Assembly (NCBI GenBank): GCA_900466575.1
Contig: UBMP01000025.1
Span: 119,953-183,952, forward strand
Source of the DNA: Hyphomicrobiales bacterium
Lineage (GTDB): Bacteria; Pseudomonadota; Alphaproteobacteria; Rhizobiales; Rhizobiaceae
DNA length: 64,000 nucleotides
Reading direction: 5' to 3'
Shown: positions 44,881-54,299 of the stretch, piece after piece
Layout: every line of letters begins with the position of its first letter
Position numbering within the stretch: position 1 is the stretch's first letter
Notes under the pieces: generated by a model
Told to the model about the DNA's origin: nothing
Databases searched by the model: none
The model's input: the letters and a program-made list of their open reading frames with translations, nothing else
Made by a program: the position numbers and the translations under genes

Positions 44881-45005
44881 CCGCTGTTGCCACGTTCTAG
44901 AAACAGCGGCTTGCGTGAGCCTGAAAGCGGTCGATGGGGCACTGCTGCCCCATCGTTTCTCGTATTCCGGACGAAAAGCCCGGTACCCACGTGGCTGGAC
45001 TTGTT

Positions 45006-45896
45006 TCAGGCAGCCAGGAAGGCGTCCTTGGTGGCTTCAAAGAAGGTCTTCAGCGTGATCGGAGCCTTGCCCGTCAGCTTTTCGATATCCTTGGTGACGG
45101 TCGCAAGCTTGCCGGCGCGGGTATTGGTGTCGAAGGAAAGATAGGTCGGCGCCACGAATTCCGGCACGCCGGCGGCGATCATGCCCTGCAGCAGGCCTTC
45201 GTCCGGTACATGAACGACCTGAATCGGCTTGCCGATGATCTGGGATGCAAGCGCTGCGATCTCATCATTCGACAGCGCTTCGACGCCGGTCAGCGTGTAG
45301 GTGTTGCTGGACGTATCGGAGGAGGCGAGAACGGCTGCCGCCGTGCGGGCGAGGTCGTCGCGCGAAACGTAAGCGGTCTTGCCCTGGCCGGCGGCGGTGA
45401 ACCACTGACCGGACTTCAGCGCGTTCGGGATCGAGGCGAAAAGGTTTTCCATGTACCAGCTGTTCCGCAGGATGGTGTAACCGAGACCCGAGGCCTTGAT
45501 GGCGTTTTCAGTGCCGAGATGGTCGGGGGCGAAGGTGACCAGCGATTCGTCCGGCAGCGGCATCGAGATGTAGATGATGTGGCCCACGCCGGCAGCCTTG
45601 GCGGCGGCAACGGCGGCCGAGTGCTGGCGCAGGCGGCGGTCGGTACCGTCCAGCGCATCGGTCGATACGATCAGGAGCCGGTTTACGCCGGCAAAAGCCT
45701 TTTCGAGCGACGCTGAGTCATCGAAGTCGGCAGCCACCGTCTTCACGCCCTTGGCAGCAATGTCGGCGAGCTTCGACGGATCGCGGCTGGCCGCAACGAT
45801 GGAACCCGGCGCGACGCCTTGCGTTTCGAGGAGGTGCTTGACAACGAGGCGGCCGAATTGGCCGGAGGCGCCGGTGACGAGAAGCGTGTCGGACAT
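45006..45896 (-). CDS. NAD(P)H:quinone oxidoreductase, QorB/NmrA-like SDR
   Basis: An atypical short-chain dehydrogenase of 296 aa. N-terminal NADPH loop is LLVTGASGQFGRLVVKHLLE, followed by DFDDSASLEKAFAGVNRLLIVSTD and YTILRNSWYMENL, as in E. coli QorB (YtfG), which reduces quinones. ATG 45896 follows AGGAAAGGA; the frame open to 45983 is not used. Divergent from an HxlR regulator, the same arrangement as ytfG-ytfH in E. coli, so it is probably induced by electrophiles or quinones through that regulator. Confidence 0.9.
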   Translation of the reverse strand: MSDTLLVTGASGQFGRLVVKHLLETQGVAPGSIVAASRDPSKLADIAAKGVKTVAADFDDSASLEKAFAGVNRLLIVSTDALDGTDRRLRQHSAAVAAAKAAGVGHIIYISMPLPDESLVTFAPDHLGTENAIKASGLGYTILRNSWYMENLFASIPNALKSGQWFTAAGQGKTAYVSRDDLARTAAAVLASSDTSSNTYTLTGVEALSNDEIAALASQIIGKPIQVVHVPDEGLLQGMIAAGVPEFVAPTYLSFDTNTRAGKLATVTKDIEKLTGKAPITLKTFFEATKDAFLAA

Positions 45897-46073
45897 GGTT
45901 TCATCCTTTCCTGGACGTTTGGCTTGATCTGTTGCAAGGGGGTGAACCCCGGGAAGATAACAACAGATGCATTCACGACCCATTGTCTCTTTCAGTAACC
46001 AGGGCTACAATGTGCATGTCGGCCTGTAAAGTAGGCATTATTCGGCCCCCTGGGCACAGAAAGGTAACCACCC

Positions 46074-46472
46074 ATGAGTGAGCTTGGAGCCCAGGTGGGA
46101 GATATCCGGTCACGCTTTGAAAGCTTCGATGCCGGCAATTGCCCGGTGCGCGATGTCCTCGGCCAGCTTGGCGACAAGTGGAGCACGCTGATCATCGGGC
46201 TCCTGGGCGAGAAACCTCATCGGTTCGGGGAGCTGCGGCGTTCTATACCCGATATCTCGCAGCGCATGCTGACGCAGACCCTGAAGGATCTGCAGCGTGA
46301 CGGGCTCGTCGATCGCACCGTGTTCGCGACCGTGCCGCCGAGCGTCGAATACAAGTTGACACCGCTTGGCCGATCCCTGCTCAATCCGCTCGGCATCCTC
46401 ATCGAATGGGCGGAAATGCATCACGGTGCCATTCGGCTGGCGCGACAGGCTTATGAAGCGAGCAGCGGTTGA
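46074..46472 (+). CDS. HxlR-family transcriptional regulator
   Basis: A 132-aa winged-helix regulator. The HxlR signature is [34 protein letters not shown] region (residues 23-57, first Cys near residue 23), then [18 protein letters not shown] and [16 protein letters not shown]. YodB/HypR-type members sense quinones through an N-terminal cysteine; here the single cysteine precedes PVRDVL. Divergent from the QorB-like gene with a 177-bp gap, so it probably controls that gene. Confidence 0.9.
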   Translation: MSELGAQVGDIRSRFESFDAGNCPVRDVLGQLGDKWSTLIIGLLGEKPHRFGELRRSIPDISQRMLTQTLKDLQRDGLVDRTVFATVPPSVEYKLTPLGRSLLNPLGILIEWAEMHHGAIRLARQAYEASSG

Positions 46473-46611
46473 AGCATCAGCCGAATTTGCCATTCAATCG
46501 ATATAAATCGATTGACACACGTGCAGCATTGTTGGGAATAAGGCCTTAAAGAGCGTCGGTTTTCAGCTGGCGCGGCGACCGGTGGTATCCGGCGAAAGAC
46601 GGGAGAAGAAT

Positions 46612-47565
46612 GTGACATCCAAGCTGGAACAATTGCGCGCAATGACCACGGTTGTTGCTGACACGGGCGACATCGAAGCAGTAGCCCGGCTGAAACCGGT
46701 CGACTGCACGACGAACCCCTCGATCGTGCTCAAGGCGCTCGGCACGGACATGTTCAAGGACGTGTTCTCGGAAGCAATCGCATGGGGCAAGGCCTCCGGT
46801 CGTCCGCACGACGAGGCGGTGGCCGCCGTCACGGACCGGCTCGCCGTATCCGTCGGTGCCGAGCTGACCAAGCTTGTCCCGGGCCGCGTTTCGACCGAGG
46901 TCAATGCCGATCTTTCCTTCGACATCGAAGGGTCGATTGCCAAGGCCCGCGAAATCATCGCCGACTACAAGGCGCGCGGTATCGAGAAGGATCGCATCCT
47001 GATCAAGCTCGCCTCGACCTGGGAAGGCATCCGCGCTGCGGAAGTGCTGGAAAAGGAGGGCATCAACTGCAACCTGACGCTTCTCTTCTCGATGGCCCAG
47101 GCCGTTGCCTGCGCTGATGCAGGCGTGTTCCTCATCTCGCCCTTCGTCGGCCGCATCCTCGACTGGTACAAGAAGTCGACGGGTGAAGACTACACGTCCG
47201 AGACCGATCCGGGTGTCGTTTCCGTTCGTGCGATCTACAATTACTACAAGACGCATGGCATCAAGACCGTCGTCATGGGCGCATCGTTCCGCAATATCGG
47301 CGAAATCGAAGCGCTGGCCGGCTGCGACCGCCTGACGATTTCGCCCCAGCTGATGGACGAACTGGATGCCGACAAGGGCACCCTTAAGCGCGTTCTGTCG
47401 GAAGACAAGATCACCCCGGCCGACAAGATCGCGATGGACGAGAAGACCTTCCGCTGGATGCTGAACGAGGACGCCATGGCGACCGAAAAGCTTTCAGAGG
47501 GCATCCGCGCCTTTGCAAAGGATCTCGGCAAGCTGCGGGAGATCGTCGCCAAGGCGATGGCCTGA
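46612..47565 (+). CDS. tal: transaldolase
   Basis: Pentose-phosphate enzyme moving a dihydroxyacetone unit between sugar phosphates; cytosolic, 317 aa, the length of E. coli TalB. N-terminus [33 protein letters not shown] (family signature), Schiff-base lysine in [13 protein letters not shown], and [16 protein letters not shown]. The start is GTG 46612, with GGGAGAAG upstream; the 10-residue longer frame is rejected on length. Ends in the terminator at 47619. Confidence 0.96.
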   Translation: MTSKLEQLRAMTTVVADTGDIEAVARLKPVDCTTNPSIVLKALGTDMFKDVFSEAIAWGKASGRPHDEAVAAVTDRLAVSVGAELTKLVPGRVSTEVNADLSFDIEGSIAKAREIIADYKARGIEKDRILIKLASTWEGIRAAEVLEKEGINCNLTLLFSMAQAVACADAGVFLISPFVGRILDWYKKSTGEDYTSETDPGVVSVRAIYNYYKTHGIKTVVMGASFRNIGEIEALAGCDRLTISPQLMDELDADKGTLKRVLSEDKITPADKIAMDEKTFRWMLNEDAMATEKLSEGIRAFAKDLGKLREIVAKAMA

Positions 47566-47618
47566 TGGTTCTGCCACGCATCGGCGGAAGCGATCCGGTG
47601 CAGATGTGCTAATGGAAC

Positions 47619-47643
47619 GGGCTGCCTTCGGGCGGCCCTTTTC
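47619..47643 (+). terminator. Rho-independent terminator after tal
   Basis: Stem GGGCTGCC / GGCGGCCC (one G-T pair) around a TTCG loop, followed by TTTTC. It also lies 13 bp from the convergent GGDEF-EAL gene end. Confidence 0.85.
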
Positions 47644-47655
47644 GTTGGACGTGAA

Positions 47656-50151
47656 TCAGCCGGCAATTGCCGTGGGAGCGGATTCGATTTTCCGGTCGCG
47701 GATGACGTCGAGCATCATGTCTGCCAGCTGCGGACGGCTCCAAAGATAGCCCTGCCCCGTCTGGCAACCCAGTGTCCTGAGGCGGGCGGCGATCTCTTCC
47801 GTCTCGATCCCTTCCGCCACCGTCCTGAGGCCCAGCCCCTGCGCCATGGAGATGATCGCGCGGCAGAGAACTGCGTTCTTCGCGTTGCTGCTCAGGTCTC
47901 GCACGAAAGACTGATCGATCTTCAGCGTCGTGATCGGGAAGCGCGCCAGGTAGCTCAGAGATGAATAGCCGGTGCCGAAGTCGTCGATCGTGATCGAAAC
48001 GCCAAGGCGGATGATGGCGTCCAGCGTTTCGCTGATAGTGCTGTCGTCGCCCAGAAGCAGGCTTTCGGTGATCTCCAGTTCGAGCCAGCGGCTGTCGCAG
48101 CCGGTTTCTTCCAGGCAAGCGCCGAGCGTGCCGATGAAGCCGCCGAAGAGCAGCTGGCGCGCCGAAACGTTGACCGAGACGGCCAGAGGCTGGCTGCGGC
48201 CGGCATTGGCGCGGACGGCGAAGCGGCAGGACTCGAGAAGAACCCGGCGGCCGATTTCGATGATCTGGCCGGTTTCTTCGGCAATCGGGATAAAATCGGC
48301 GGGCGAGATGAACCTGCCATCCGGCCTGATCCAGCGGCAGAGCGCTTCCGCGCCATTGATGTCTCCCGTCTCGAGGTCGACCTTCGCCTGAAAGAAGGCG
48401 TGGAACTCGTCGTTGCGCAGGCCCTCGTTGATCAGGGCCTCCAGCTCGAAGCGACGCTCGGCCTGGGCGGCCATCGTGCAGTCGTAAATGGTCGTTCGCG
48501 CGCGTCCCGTCGATTTGGCGGCATAGAGCGCCATGTCGGCAAAGCGGAACAGGGCGTTCTGGTCGAGCGTCTCACCGACGCCGAATGCGATGCCGATACT
48601 CGTCGTGATGACGATTTCGTCGACACTGACATTGATCGGGGTGTCCAGCGCCTCGTGGATGCGTTGTCCGAGGCTCTCCGCGTCGCAGGGCGCAGCGAGA
48701 ACCGGCATGATGACGGCGAACTCGTCGCCGCCGAGCCTGCACACATGTCCGTCGCGGCCCACCGCCTTCACCAGACGCTGTGCGAACTGGAAGATCAATT
48801 CGTCACCCACGGCATGGCCGAGGGTGTCGTTGACATATTTGAACCGGTCGATGTCCAGAAGCAGGAGGGCGCTCAGATTGTTCGACATATGCGCTTCGTC
48901 GAGGATGGTCTGCAGAAGGCTCTGGAAGGATCGGCGATTGTGGAGACCTGTCAGGCTGTCTCGGAACGCCAGAGCGTGAAGCTCCGCTTCGCTCCGGGCA
49001 AGCCGCTGCTCCATCTCCTTGCGCTCCGTCACGTCGCGACCGATGGCCAGCACGCTGTCCACGGAACCGTCCGGGCCGAACTCCGGGAAGAACCGGATTT
49101 CGTGGACGAAATGTCCTCCATCGCGCGCGTCGAAGGTGACTTCGCGCGTGACGGCCTTCCCGGTTTCAAACACCTGTTCCGTAGCCGCCTTGACCTCCAG
49201 CGAGGCGAACCCGTTCTTGATCGTCTGCGGGTCCTGCGTGCCAATCTGCTCAGGCGTCAGGAAGTCGATGTTTTGGAAGAATTCCCGCATCGGCCGGTTT
49301 GTATGGAGATAGTGACCACCCTTGCCAAAGCGGATCAGCCGGTCCGGAATGTTGTCGGCCAGGGAACGATAGGCGAGTTCTCCCTGCCGCAACTCGTTGA
49401 CGAGGCGGCGAGTTTCCGTCGTTTCGCGCGCCGTGCCCAGTATGGCGATCGGCTTGCCTTCATCGTCCCTGATGGCAAGCTTGCGGACATCGAAGGAGCG
49501 CGACGATCCATCTTCGCCCGTCACGAGGGTTTCAAACGTCACGATCGTATCGGACTGAAGCGCGAGCATGTCGGTCTGGTCGTGGATCGGGTCCCGTCGT
49601 CCGGAGTCGGTTTCGCGCGCGGTCTTGCCGATCAACTGGGCGCTCGGAACCCTGTTGAAACGGTCGAACATGTCATTGCACAGGACATAACGGCCTTCGT
49701 CGTCCTTCAGCCAGACCATGTCCGGAAACAGCCGCACTGTCGAACTCAGCACCGCTTCGGCCTTGCGTTGGGCGCCGAGGCGTTCGGCTTCCGTGCAATC
49801 GCGCGCAAAACCCGCGAGGCACAGACCGGCAGCATTTTCCGTGATCTCGCCTCGCAGCTCGATATTGAGAACGACCTCACCGAGAAACACCTCAAGGAAA
49901 TCGTTCACGGGGCCACGGCATTCGAAGATCTTGCGCAACCTGCGGAAGAAGTTTCGGAGCCGGTGTTCCGGCATGGAGGCAAGCGCAGCCTCGTAAATCG
50001 ACTGATTGGCCGCAGGATTGTCAAAGGTCAAGGGCCCCAGGACACCGTGAGCCTCCTGAAGGACATAGCGGTCCTCGCACTCCCTGCGAAGTACGAAAAT
50101 CAACCCTTCCAGATATCGCGCAGCCTCGGTCAGCCGCGATACGGTATTCAT
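47656..50151 (-). CDS. PAS-GGDEF-EAL cyclic-di-GMP enzyme
   Basis: An 831-aa soluble protein. An N-terminal helical region (1-140), two PAS domains (about 150-265 and 270-390; DMVWLKDDEGRYVLCND and DRLIRFGKGGHYLHTNRPM), a GGDEF domain with intact GGDEF in VCRLGGDEFAVIMP, and an EAL domain with EALCRW, NVSARQL, LEITESLL, DDFGTGYSSL, KIDQSFV and AEGIETEE all present. Both catalytic sites look intact, so it may make or degrade c-di-GMP depending on the PAS signal. GAGGGG precedes the ATG. No membrane segment. Confidence 0.93.
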   Translation of the reverse strand: MNTVSRLTEAARYLEGLIFVLRRECEDRYVLQEAHGVLGPLTFDNPAANQSIYEAALASMPEHRLRNFFRRLRKIFECRGPVNDFLEVFLGEVVLNIELRGEITENAAGLCLAGFARDCTEAERLGAQRKAEAVLSSTVRLFPDMVWLKDDEGRYVLCNDMFDRFNRVPSAQLIGKTARETDSGRRDPIHDQTDMLALQSDTIVTFETLVTGEDGSSRSFDVRKLAIRDDEGKPIAILGTARETTETRRLVNELRQGELAYRSLADNIPDRLIRFGKGGHYLHTNRPMREFFQNIDFLTPEQIGTQDPQTIKNGFASLEVKAATEQVFETGKAVTREVTFDARDGGHFVHEIRFFPEFGPDGSVDSVLAIGRDVTERKEMEQRLARSEAELHALAFRDSLTGLHNRRSFQSLLQTILDEAHMSNNLSALLLLDIDRFKYVNDTLGHAVGDELIFQFAQRLVKAVGRDGHVCRLGGDEFAVIMPVLAAPCDAESLGQRIHEALDTPINVSVDEIVITTSIGIAFGVGETLDQNALFRFADMALYAAKSTGRARTTIYDCTMAAQAERRFELEALINEGLRNDEFHAFFQAKVDLETGDINGAEALCRWIRPDGRFISPADFIPIAEETGQIIEIGRRVLLESCRFAVRANAGRSQPLAVSVNVSARQLLFGGFIGTLGACLEETGCDSRWLELEITESLLLGDDSTISETLDAIIRLGVSITIDDFGTGYSSLSYLARFPITTLKIDQSFVRDLSSNAKNAVLCRAIISMAQGLGLRTVAEGIETEEIAARLRTLGCQTGQGYLWSRPQLADMMLDVIRDRKIESAPTAIAG

Positions 50152-50353
50152 GAAAGCCCCTCATTTCACTGGCCGCTATAATTCATGAAAATTATTAGGA
50201 ATTCCTAAACTTTCCTTTTACGGCGCTCCGCGATGTTGCGGCACCACGATTGCCCTCTTGGGGAGGCAAAGTCGCCGAATGCGCGGTTTTGCTTGACATT
50301 GCCGGCCAAAACATCAATTCCGGCCTGATATGCCCCTACCGCTGGAGAAGACC

Positions 50354-51007
50354 ATGGAACCACACGCGAAGGCTGGAGACGCCGTTCTCTTCGGCAAGCC
50401 CTGGGTTTTCATCCGCGGCGTGCCGTCTTTGAAATTCCTGCCGCCGGAGGGGCCGGCGGAAATCGCGTTCGCGGGCCGCTCGAATGTCGGCAAGTCGTCG
50501 CTGATCAACGCGCTGACCGGGGTCAAGGGGCTGGCGCGCACGTCGAATACGCCGGGGCGCACGCAGGAACTCAACTACTTTGTGCCGGACGGCTATTCCG
50601 GCGAGGATGGAGACCTCCCGCCCGCTGCCATGGTGGACATGCCCGGCTATGGCTACGCGCAGGCGCCGAAGGAAACGGTCGACAACTGGACGAAGCTGAT
50701 TTTCGATTACCTGCGCGGCCGCGCCACGCTGAAGCGCGTCTATGTGCTGATCGACAGCCGCCACGGCATCAAGAAGAACGACGAGGAGGTTCTCGACCTG
50801 CTCGACAAGGCGGCCGTTTCCTATCAGGTCGTGCTGACCAAGAGCGACAAGATCAAGCCGCCGGCGGTCGTCAAGCTTCTGGCCGACACGGCCGAGAAGA
50901 TCCGCAAGCGCCCGGCGGCATATCCATTCGTGCTTTCGACCTCTTCGGAGAAGGGCGACGGGATGGAGGAATTGCGCGCCGCCATCGAACTGGCGCTTCG
51001 CACCTGA
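50354..51007 (+). CDS. engB: ribosome biogenesis GTP-binding protein EngB/YihA
   Basis: Essential GTPase of 217 aa acting in large-subunit assembly. G1 loop is [16 protein letters not shown]2/T region [15 protein letters not shown]3 [14 protein letters not shown]4 VLTKSDKIK and G5 [14 protein letters not shown] 50354 has GGAGAAG at 4-bp spacing; the ATG at 50330 does not. In related rhizobia it often lies close behind yidC and before argB; here 7 kb of other genes separates it from yidC. Confidence 0.96.
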   Translation: MEPHAKAGDAVLFGKPWVFIRGVPSLKFLPPEGPAEIAFAGRSNVGKSSLINALTGVKGLARTSNTPGRTQELNYFVPDGYSGEDGDLPPAAMVDMPGYGYAQAPKETVDNWTKLIFDYLRGRATLKRVYVLIDSRHGIKKNDEEVLDLLDKAAVSYQVVLTKSDKIKPPAVVKLLADTAEKIRKRPAAYPFVLSTSSEKGDGMEELRAAIELALRT

Positions 51008-51079
51008 TCGCAATCTATCCTTGGGAGAACCCCGCGGCGTGATTGCCTGATCCAGGTCCATTGCATGCGATGAAACAAT

Positions 51080-51111
51080 GAGCCCGCCGCAGGACAGTCT
51101 GCGACGGGCTC
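51080..51111. terminator. hairpin between engB and the convergent fasciclin gene
   Basis: Inverted repeat GAGCCCGCCGCAG / CTGCGACGGGCTC with a GACAGT-type loop and one mismatch. The T-tract is weak on both strands, but the position between convergent stops fits a bidirectional terminator. Confidence 0.65.
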
Positions 51112-51139
51112 TTGGGGGCGATTCTCGCTGAAGCGAGGA

Positions 51140-51691
51140 TTACTTCGGCAGCAGGACGTGGTCGATCACGTGAATGACGCCGTTCGACTGCTTGACGTCG
51201 GCGATCGTGACATGGGCCACATCGCCCTTTTCGTCCGTCAGCGTGATCTTGCCGCCCTTTTCCTTGGCCTTCAGGATGCAGCCGCCGACCGTCTTGACGT
51301 CGTGGGTGCCGCCGTCATCCTTGATCATCTTTTCAATGGCCGAAGACATCGCATCCGCAGCGACGACGTGGCAGGTCAGGATCTTGACAAGCTTGTCCTT
51401 GTTTTCCGGCTTCAGCAGTGTTTCCACCGTGCCCTTCGGAAGCTTTGCGAAGGCTTCGTTCGTGGGTGCGAAGACCGTGAAAGGCCCCTTGCCCTGCAGG
51501 GTCTCGACGAGGCCTGCGGCCTTGACGGCGGCCACCAGCGTGGTGTGGTCCTTCGAGTTGACGGCATTCTCGACGATGTTCTTCTCGGGATACATCGGGG
51601 CGCCGCCGACCATGGGATTGGCGGCAAGTGCAACGGCCGGAACGGCGGCGATGCTGGTCACGGCAAGAATACGGATCAGTTTCTGCAACAT
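51140..51691 (-). CDS. exported fasciclin-domain protein
   Basis: A 183-aa protein with a signal peptide (1 to about 24, PAVALAA|NP). It contains one FAS1 domain: [25 protein letters not shown], the H1 box [17 protein letters not shown], and the H2 box [14 protein letters not shown] at the very C-terminus. FAS1 proteins act in adhesion or surface interaction. AGGAG precedes the ATG. An ECF sigma factor and RskA-type anti-sigma factor are encoded just upstream on the same strand and probably control it. Confidence 0.92.
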   Translation of the reverse strand: MLQKLIRILAVTSIAAVPAVALAANPMVGGAPMYPEKNIVENAVNSKDHTTLVAAVKAAGLVETLQGKGPFTVFAPTNEAFAKLPKGTVETLLKPENKDKLVKILTCHVVAADAMSSAIEKMIKDDGGTHDVKTVGGCILKAKEKGGKITLTDEKGDVAHVTIADVKQSNGVIHVIDHVLLPK

Positions 51692-51821
51692 TGTCGACTC
51701 CTGTTTTTCGGAACGCAAAGTTCTGCGTCTCAGTTCTCTTCCTCCCCCACCGCGATTTCACAATTCCGCCATATTAAACGAAATCGGCCGCAGTACTTCC
51801 TAGTAACACAGAGTCCCATCG

Positions 51822-51841
51822 CTCAATTCATCTGAATTGAG
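51822..51841. promoter_or_regulatory. 20-bp dyad upstream of the fasciclin gene
   Basis: CTCAATTCATCTGAATTGAG: perfect 9-bp arms with a 2-bp spacer, 131 bp upstream of the fasciclin start in a 272-bp gap. The same gap has, on the minus strand, GAAAC-N17-CGTAT (51897-51871), one mismatch per box from rhizobial stress ECF promoters (GGAAC, CGTT). Both are candidates only. Confidence 0.45.
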
Positions 51842-51963
51842 TGTCCTCTGCACTGGGGTTACGGGAGCATATACGCGGGGACTTCGCGACAAGTTTCAAA
51901 AGTATTCGAAATATATTTTTTCAGCGAAACTGATCCAGCGTCACACGCTGTCGTAGGCGCGCT

Positions 51964-52677
51964 TCAGGCGCCGATCTTGCCGCTCGCGACAACCGGGCCG
52001 GTCGGTCTGCCGGTCGGCGAACCGCCGAAGGGTTCGAGCGAAACGGCCAGCGTCATGCCCTCTTTCATGCGATCGCGCATGTCAGGCGGAATGACGATCG
52101 ATCCGTCACCCGTGTCGGGGAAGACCCCGAGCGGCGCCGGAGCGCTGTCGCCCTCGATCAGCCAGAGTTCGAGCGACTTGGACTTTTCAGCGCCGGCCGC
52201 CACGGGCGTGACCCTGAGGCGTCCGCTCTGGCGGTCAAACAGCGTGACCAGGCTGATGGACGATGTTTCGGAGCCGAGCGTCGCCACGACCGGCGCCCCG
52301 GGTTGCGGGTTGCGGAAAAGGCCTCCGGCGCCTGCCGCAAAGAGGATCGCCGCGGAGAGCGACACGAGGGTCAGCCCCCGCCAGAAGGTGAGCGAATTCC
52401 AGATGAGCCCGCCCGGCTCTTCCGAAACCGGTTTCTGGAAGAGTTTCGTTTCAACGGACGCATAGAGCCAGGAAGGCGGCGCTTCGGCAGCATAATCGTT
52501 GTTGAAGCTTGCCAGATTCTCCTGCCAGCGGGCGACGATCGCCTGGAACGCCTTGTCCTCGCGCAGACGGTGTTCCACACGCAGCCGGTCGGGCAGCGGC
52601 AGTACGCCGAGGACATATTCGCCAGCCAGCACCTCGTCGCGGCTGCGATCGCTCCTCTTGTTTTCCGGCGTGGTCAT
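51964..52677 (-). CDS. RskA-type anti-sigma factor
   Basis: A 237-aa single-pass membrane protein. The N-terminal cytosolic domain (1 to about 85) contains LAGEYVLGVLPLPDRLRVEHRL and WQENLASFN, the sigma-binding pattern of the RskA/ChrR-like group. One helix (about 100-122) leads to a periplasmic anti-sigma-K domain (VVATLGSETSSISLVTLF, LELWLIEGDSAPAPLGVF). The ATG overlaps the sigma-factor stop by 4 bp (ATGA). It probably holds the ECF sigma factor at the membrane until released. Confidence 0.9.
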   Translation of the reverse strand: MTTPENKRSDRSRDEVLAGEYVLGVLPLPDRLRVEHRLREDKAFQAIVARWQENLASFNNDYAAEAPPSWLYASVETKLFQKPVSEEPGGLIWNSLTFWRGLTLVSLSAAILFAAGAGGLFRNPQPGAPVVATLGSETSSISLVTLFDRQSGRLRVTPVAAGAEKSKSLELWLIEGDSAPAPLGVFPDTGDGSIVIPPDMRDRMKEGMTLAVSLEPFGGSPTGRPTGPVVASGKIGA

Positions 52678-53231
52678 CGGTCCATGCACTCTCTCAGTTT
52701 GATCAGGCTGCGGCGCAACCATGTTCGCATCGTGTTCAGCGGGACACCGTGCAAACCCGCCAGTTCCAGATAGCTCAATCCCTCGACATAGGCACTGCGC
52801 ACAGCCTCCGCGCGGTCCGTTTCGAGTTGCTGCATGCAATCCTCGATCCGACGCCCTTCCGACGTCAACACCGCCATTTCCTCGGGATCGGCCTGCGGAT
52901 CGGCAATCTCGCCGGCTTCGTCCAATTCGACGGCGGCCTGACGCCGACGACGCAGCATATCCAGCGCATGGTTGCGCGCAATGGCGATCAGCCAAGTCAT
53001 CGGCCGGGCCATGTCGGCACGATACGCGCCGGCGCTGTTCCAGACCTTGATATAGATCTCCTGCAGCGCCTCTTCCGCATCCGCCCTGTCCTGCAACATA
53101 CGCAGGCACACGCCGAATAGTTTCCTGCTCGTCTGCCGGTAAAGCGTTGCGAAGGCCTTCCGGTCGGCAAGCGCCACCTCAGCGATCAGCCGAGCGGCAT
53201 CTGCCTCATCCCTGTCATCGTTGCCCGCCAA
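52674..53231 (-). CDS. ECF-type RNA polymerase sigma factor
   Basis: A 185-aa sigma factor. Region 2 includes FATLYRQTSRKLFGVCLRML, DAEEALQEIYIKVW and RPMTWLIAIARNHALDMLR (-10 recognition); region 4 includes VRSAYVEGLSYLELAGLHGVPLNTMRTWLRRSL (-35 recognition, residues about 140-175). It begins with TTG, with GAGG 5 bases upstream and no in-frame ATG nearby. Translationally coupled to the anti-sigma gene. The SigK-like grouping with RskA suggests it drives its own operon and the fasciclin gene. Confidence 0.92.
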   Translation of the reverse strand: MAGNDDRDEADAARLIAEVALADRKAFATLYRQTSRKLFGVCLRMLQDRADAEEALQEIYIKVWNSAGAYRADMARPMTWLIAIARNHALDMLRRRRQAAVELDEAGEIADPQADPEEMAVLTSEGRRIEDCMQQLETDRAEAVRSAYVEGLSYLELAGLHGVPLNTMRTWLRRSLIKLRECMDR

Positions 53232-53334
53232 GAATACCTCATCCCAAGGGCCTGAGAATATTCCTCATGGGATTATTCACATCGCCGTGGAAACACACTA
53301 AACAATCGCCGACCAATTCCCAAGAGGCCATTTG

Positions 53335-54222
53335 ATGTCCGAGACAGAAAGCGAAATGCAAGCCAGGCTCCTGGCGCAGGCCCTGCCCTTCATGCAGCGC
53401 TACGAGAACAAGACGATCGTCGTCAAATATGGCGGCCACGCCATGGGCAATGCCGAGCTCGGCAAGGCCTTTGCTGCCGATATCGCGCTGCTCAAGCAGT
53501 CGGGCGTCAACCCGATCGTCGTGCATGGCGGCGGCCCGCAGATCGGCGCAATGCTGACCAAGATGGGCATTGAGAGCCGCTTCGAAGGCGGGCTTCGCGT
53601 GACTGACCAGAAGACGGTCGAGATCGTCGAGATGGTCCTGGCGGGTTCGATCAACAAGGAGATCGTGGCGCTCATCAACCAGACGGGCGAATGGGCGATC
53701 GGGCTTTGCGGCAAGGATGGCAACATGGTCTTCGCCGAGAAGGCCAAGAAGACGATGATCGATCCGGATTCGAACATCGAGAAGGTCCTCGATCTCGGCT
53801 TCGTGGGCGAAGTGGTCGAAGTCGACCGCACGCTGCTCGACCTGCTCGCCAAATCCGAGATGATCCCGGTCATCGCGCCGGTCGCACCGGGCCGCGACGG
53901 GAACACCTACAATATCAACGCTGATACCTTTGCCGGCGCGATTGCCGGCGCGCTCAATGCCTCGCGCTTGCTTTTCCTCACTGATGTCCCCGGCGTTCTC
54001 GACAAGAACAAGGAACTGATCAAGGAACTCTCCGTCGCCGAAGCCCGCGCCCTGATCAAGGACGGCACGATTTCCGGCGGCATGATCCCCAAGGTCGAGA
54101 CCTGCATCGAGGCGATCGAAGCGGGCGTTCAGGGCGTGGTCATCCTCAACGGCAAGACCAGCCACTCCGTGCTGCTCGAACTCTTCAGCGAACAGGGCGC
54201 CGGCACGCTGATCGTGCCCTGA
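53335..54222 (+). CDS. argB: acetylglutamate kinase
   Basis: Phosphorylates N-acetylglutamate in arginine synthesis; cytosolic, 295 aa. Phosphate-binding loop is [12 protein letters not shown], substrate block [13 protein letters not shown], and the C-terminal kinase signatures [11 protein letters not shown] and [15 protein letters not shown]. The N-terminal extension [18 protein letters not shown] is that of arginine-sensitive hexameric enzymes. ATG 53335 follows AAGAGG. Divergent from the ECF sigma gene and closed by a terminator at 54248. Confidence 0.97.
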   Translation: MSETESEMQARLLAQALPFMQRYENKTIVVKYGGHAMGNAELGKAFAADIALLKQSGVNPIVVHGGGPQIGAMLTKMGIESRFEGGLRVTDQKTVEIVEMVLAGSINKEIVALINQTGEWAIGLCGKDGNMVFAEKAKKTMIDPDSNIEKVLDLGFVGEVVEVDRTLLDLLAKSEMIPVIAPVAPGRDGNTYNINADTFAGAIAGALNASRLLFLTDVPGVLDKNKELIKELSVAEARALIKDGTISGGMIPKVETCIEAIEAGVQGVVILNGKTSHSVLLELFSEQGAGTLIVP

Positions 54223-54247
54223 CCCAGTTCTTCGCTTCGAAATGAAC

Positions 54248-54282
54248 AGAGGCCGCGGATCGCTCCGCGGCCTCTTCTGTTT
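54248..54282 (+). terminator. Rho-independent terminator after argB
   Basis: Perfect 12-bp stem AGAGGCCGCGGA / TCCGCGGCCTCT with a TCGC tetraloop, followed by TCTGTTT. Confidence 0.88.
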
Positions 54283-54299
54283 GAGCCCTCAGGGGCTGA

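Noticed and set aside
48400..50181. 593-codon open frame opposite the GGDEF-EAL gene
   Set aside because: Antisense to intact GGDEF and EAL motifs.
52678..53109. Extended anti-sigma frame upstream of 52677
   Set aside because: It overlaps the sigma factor in another frame; the ATGA-coupled start at 52677 matches the family.
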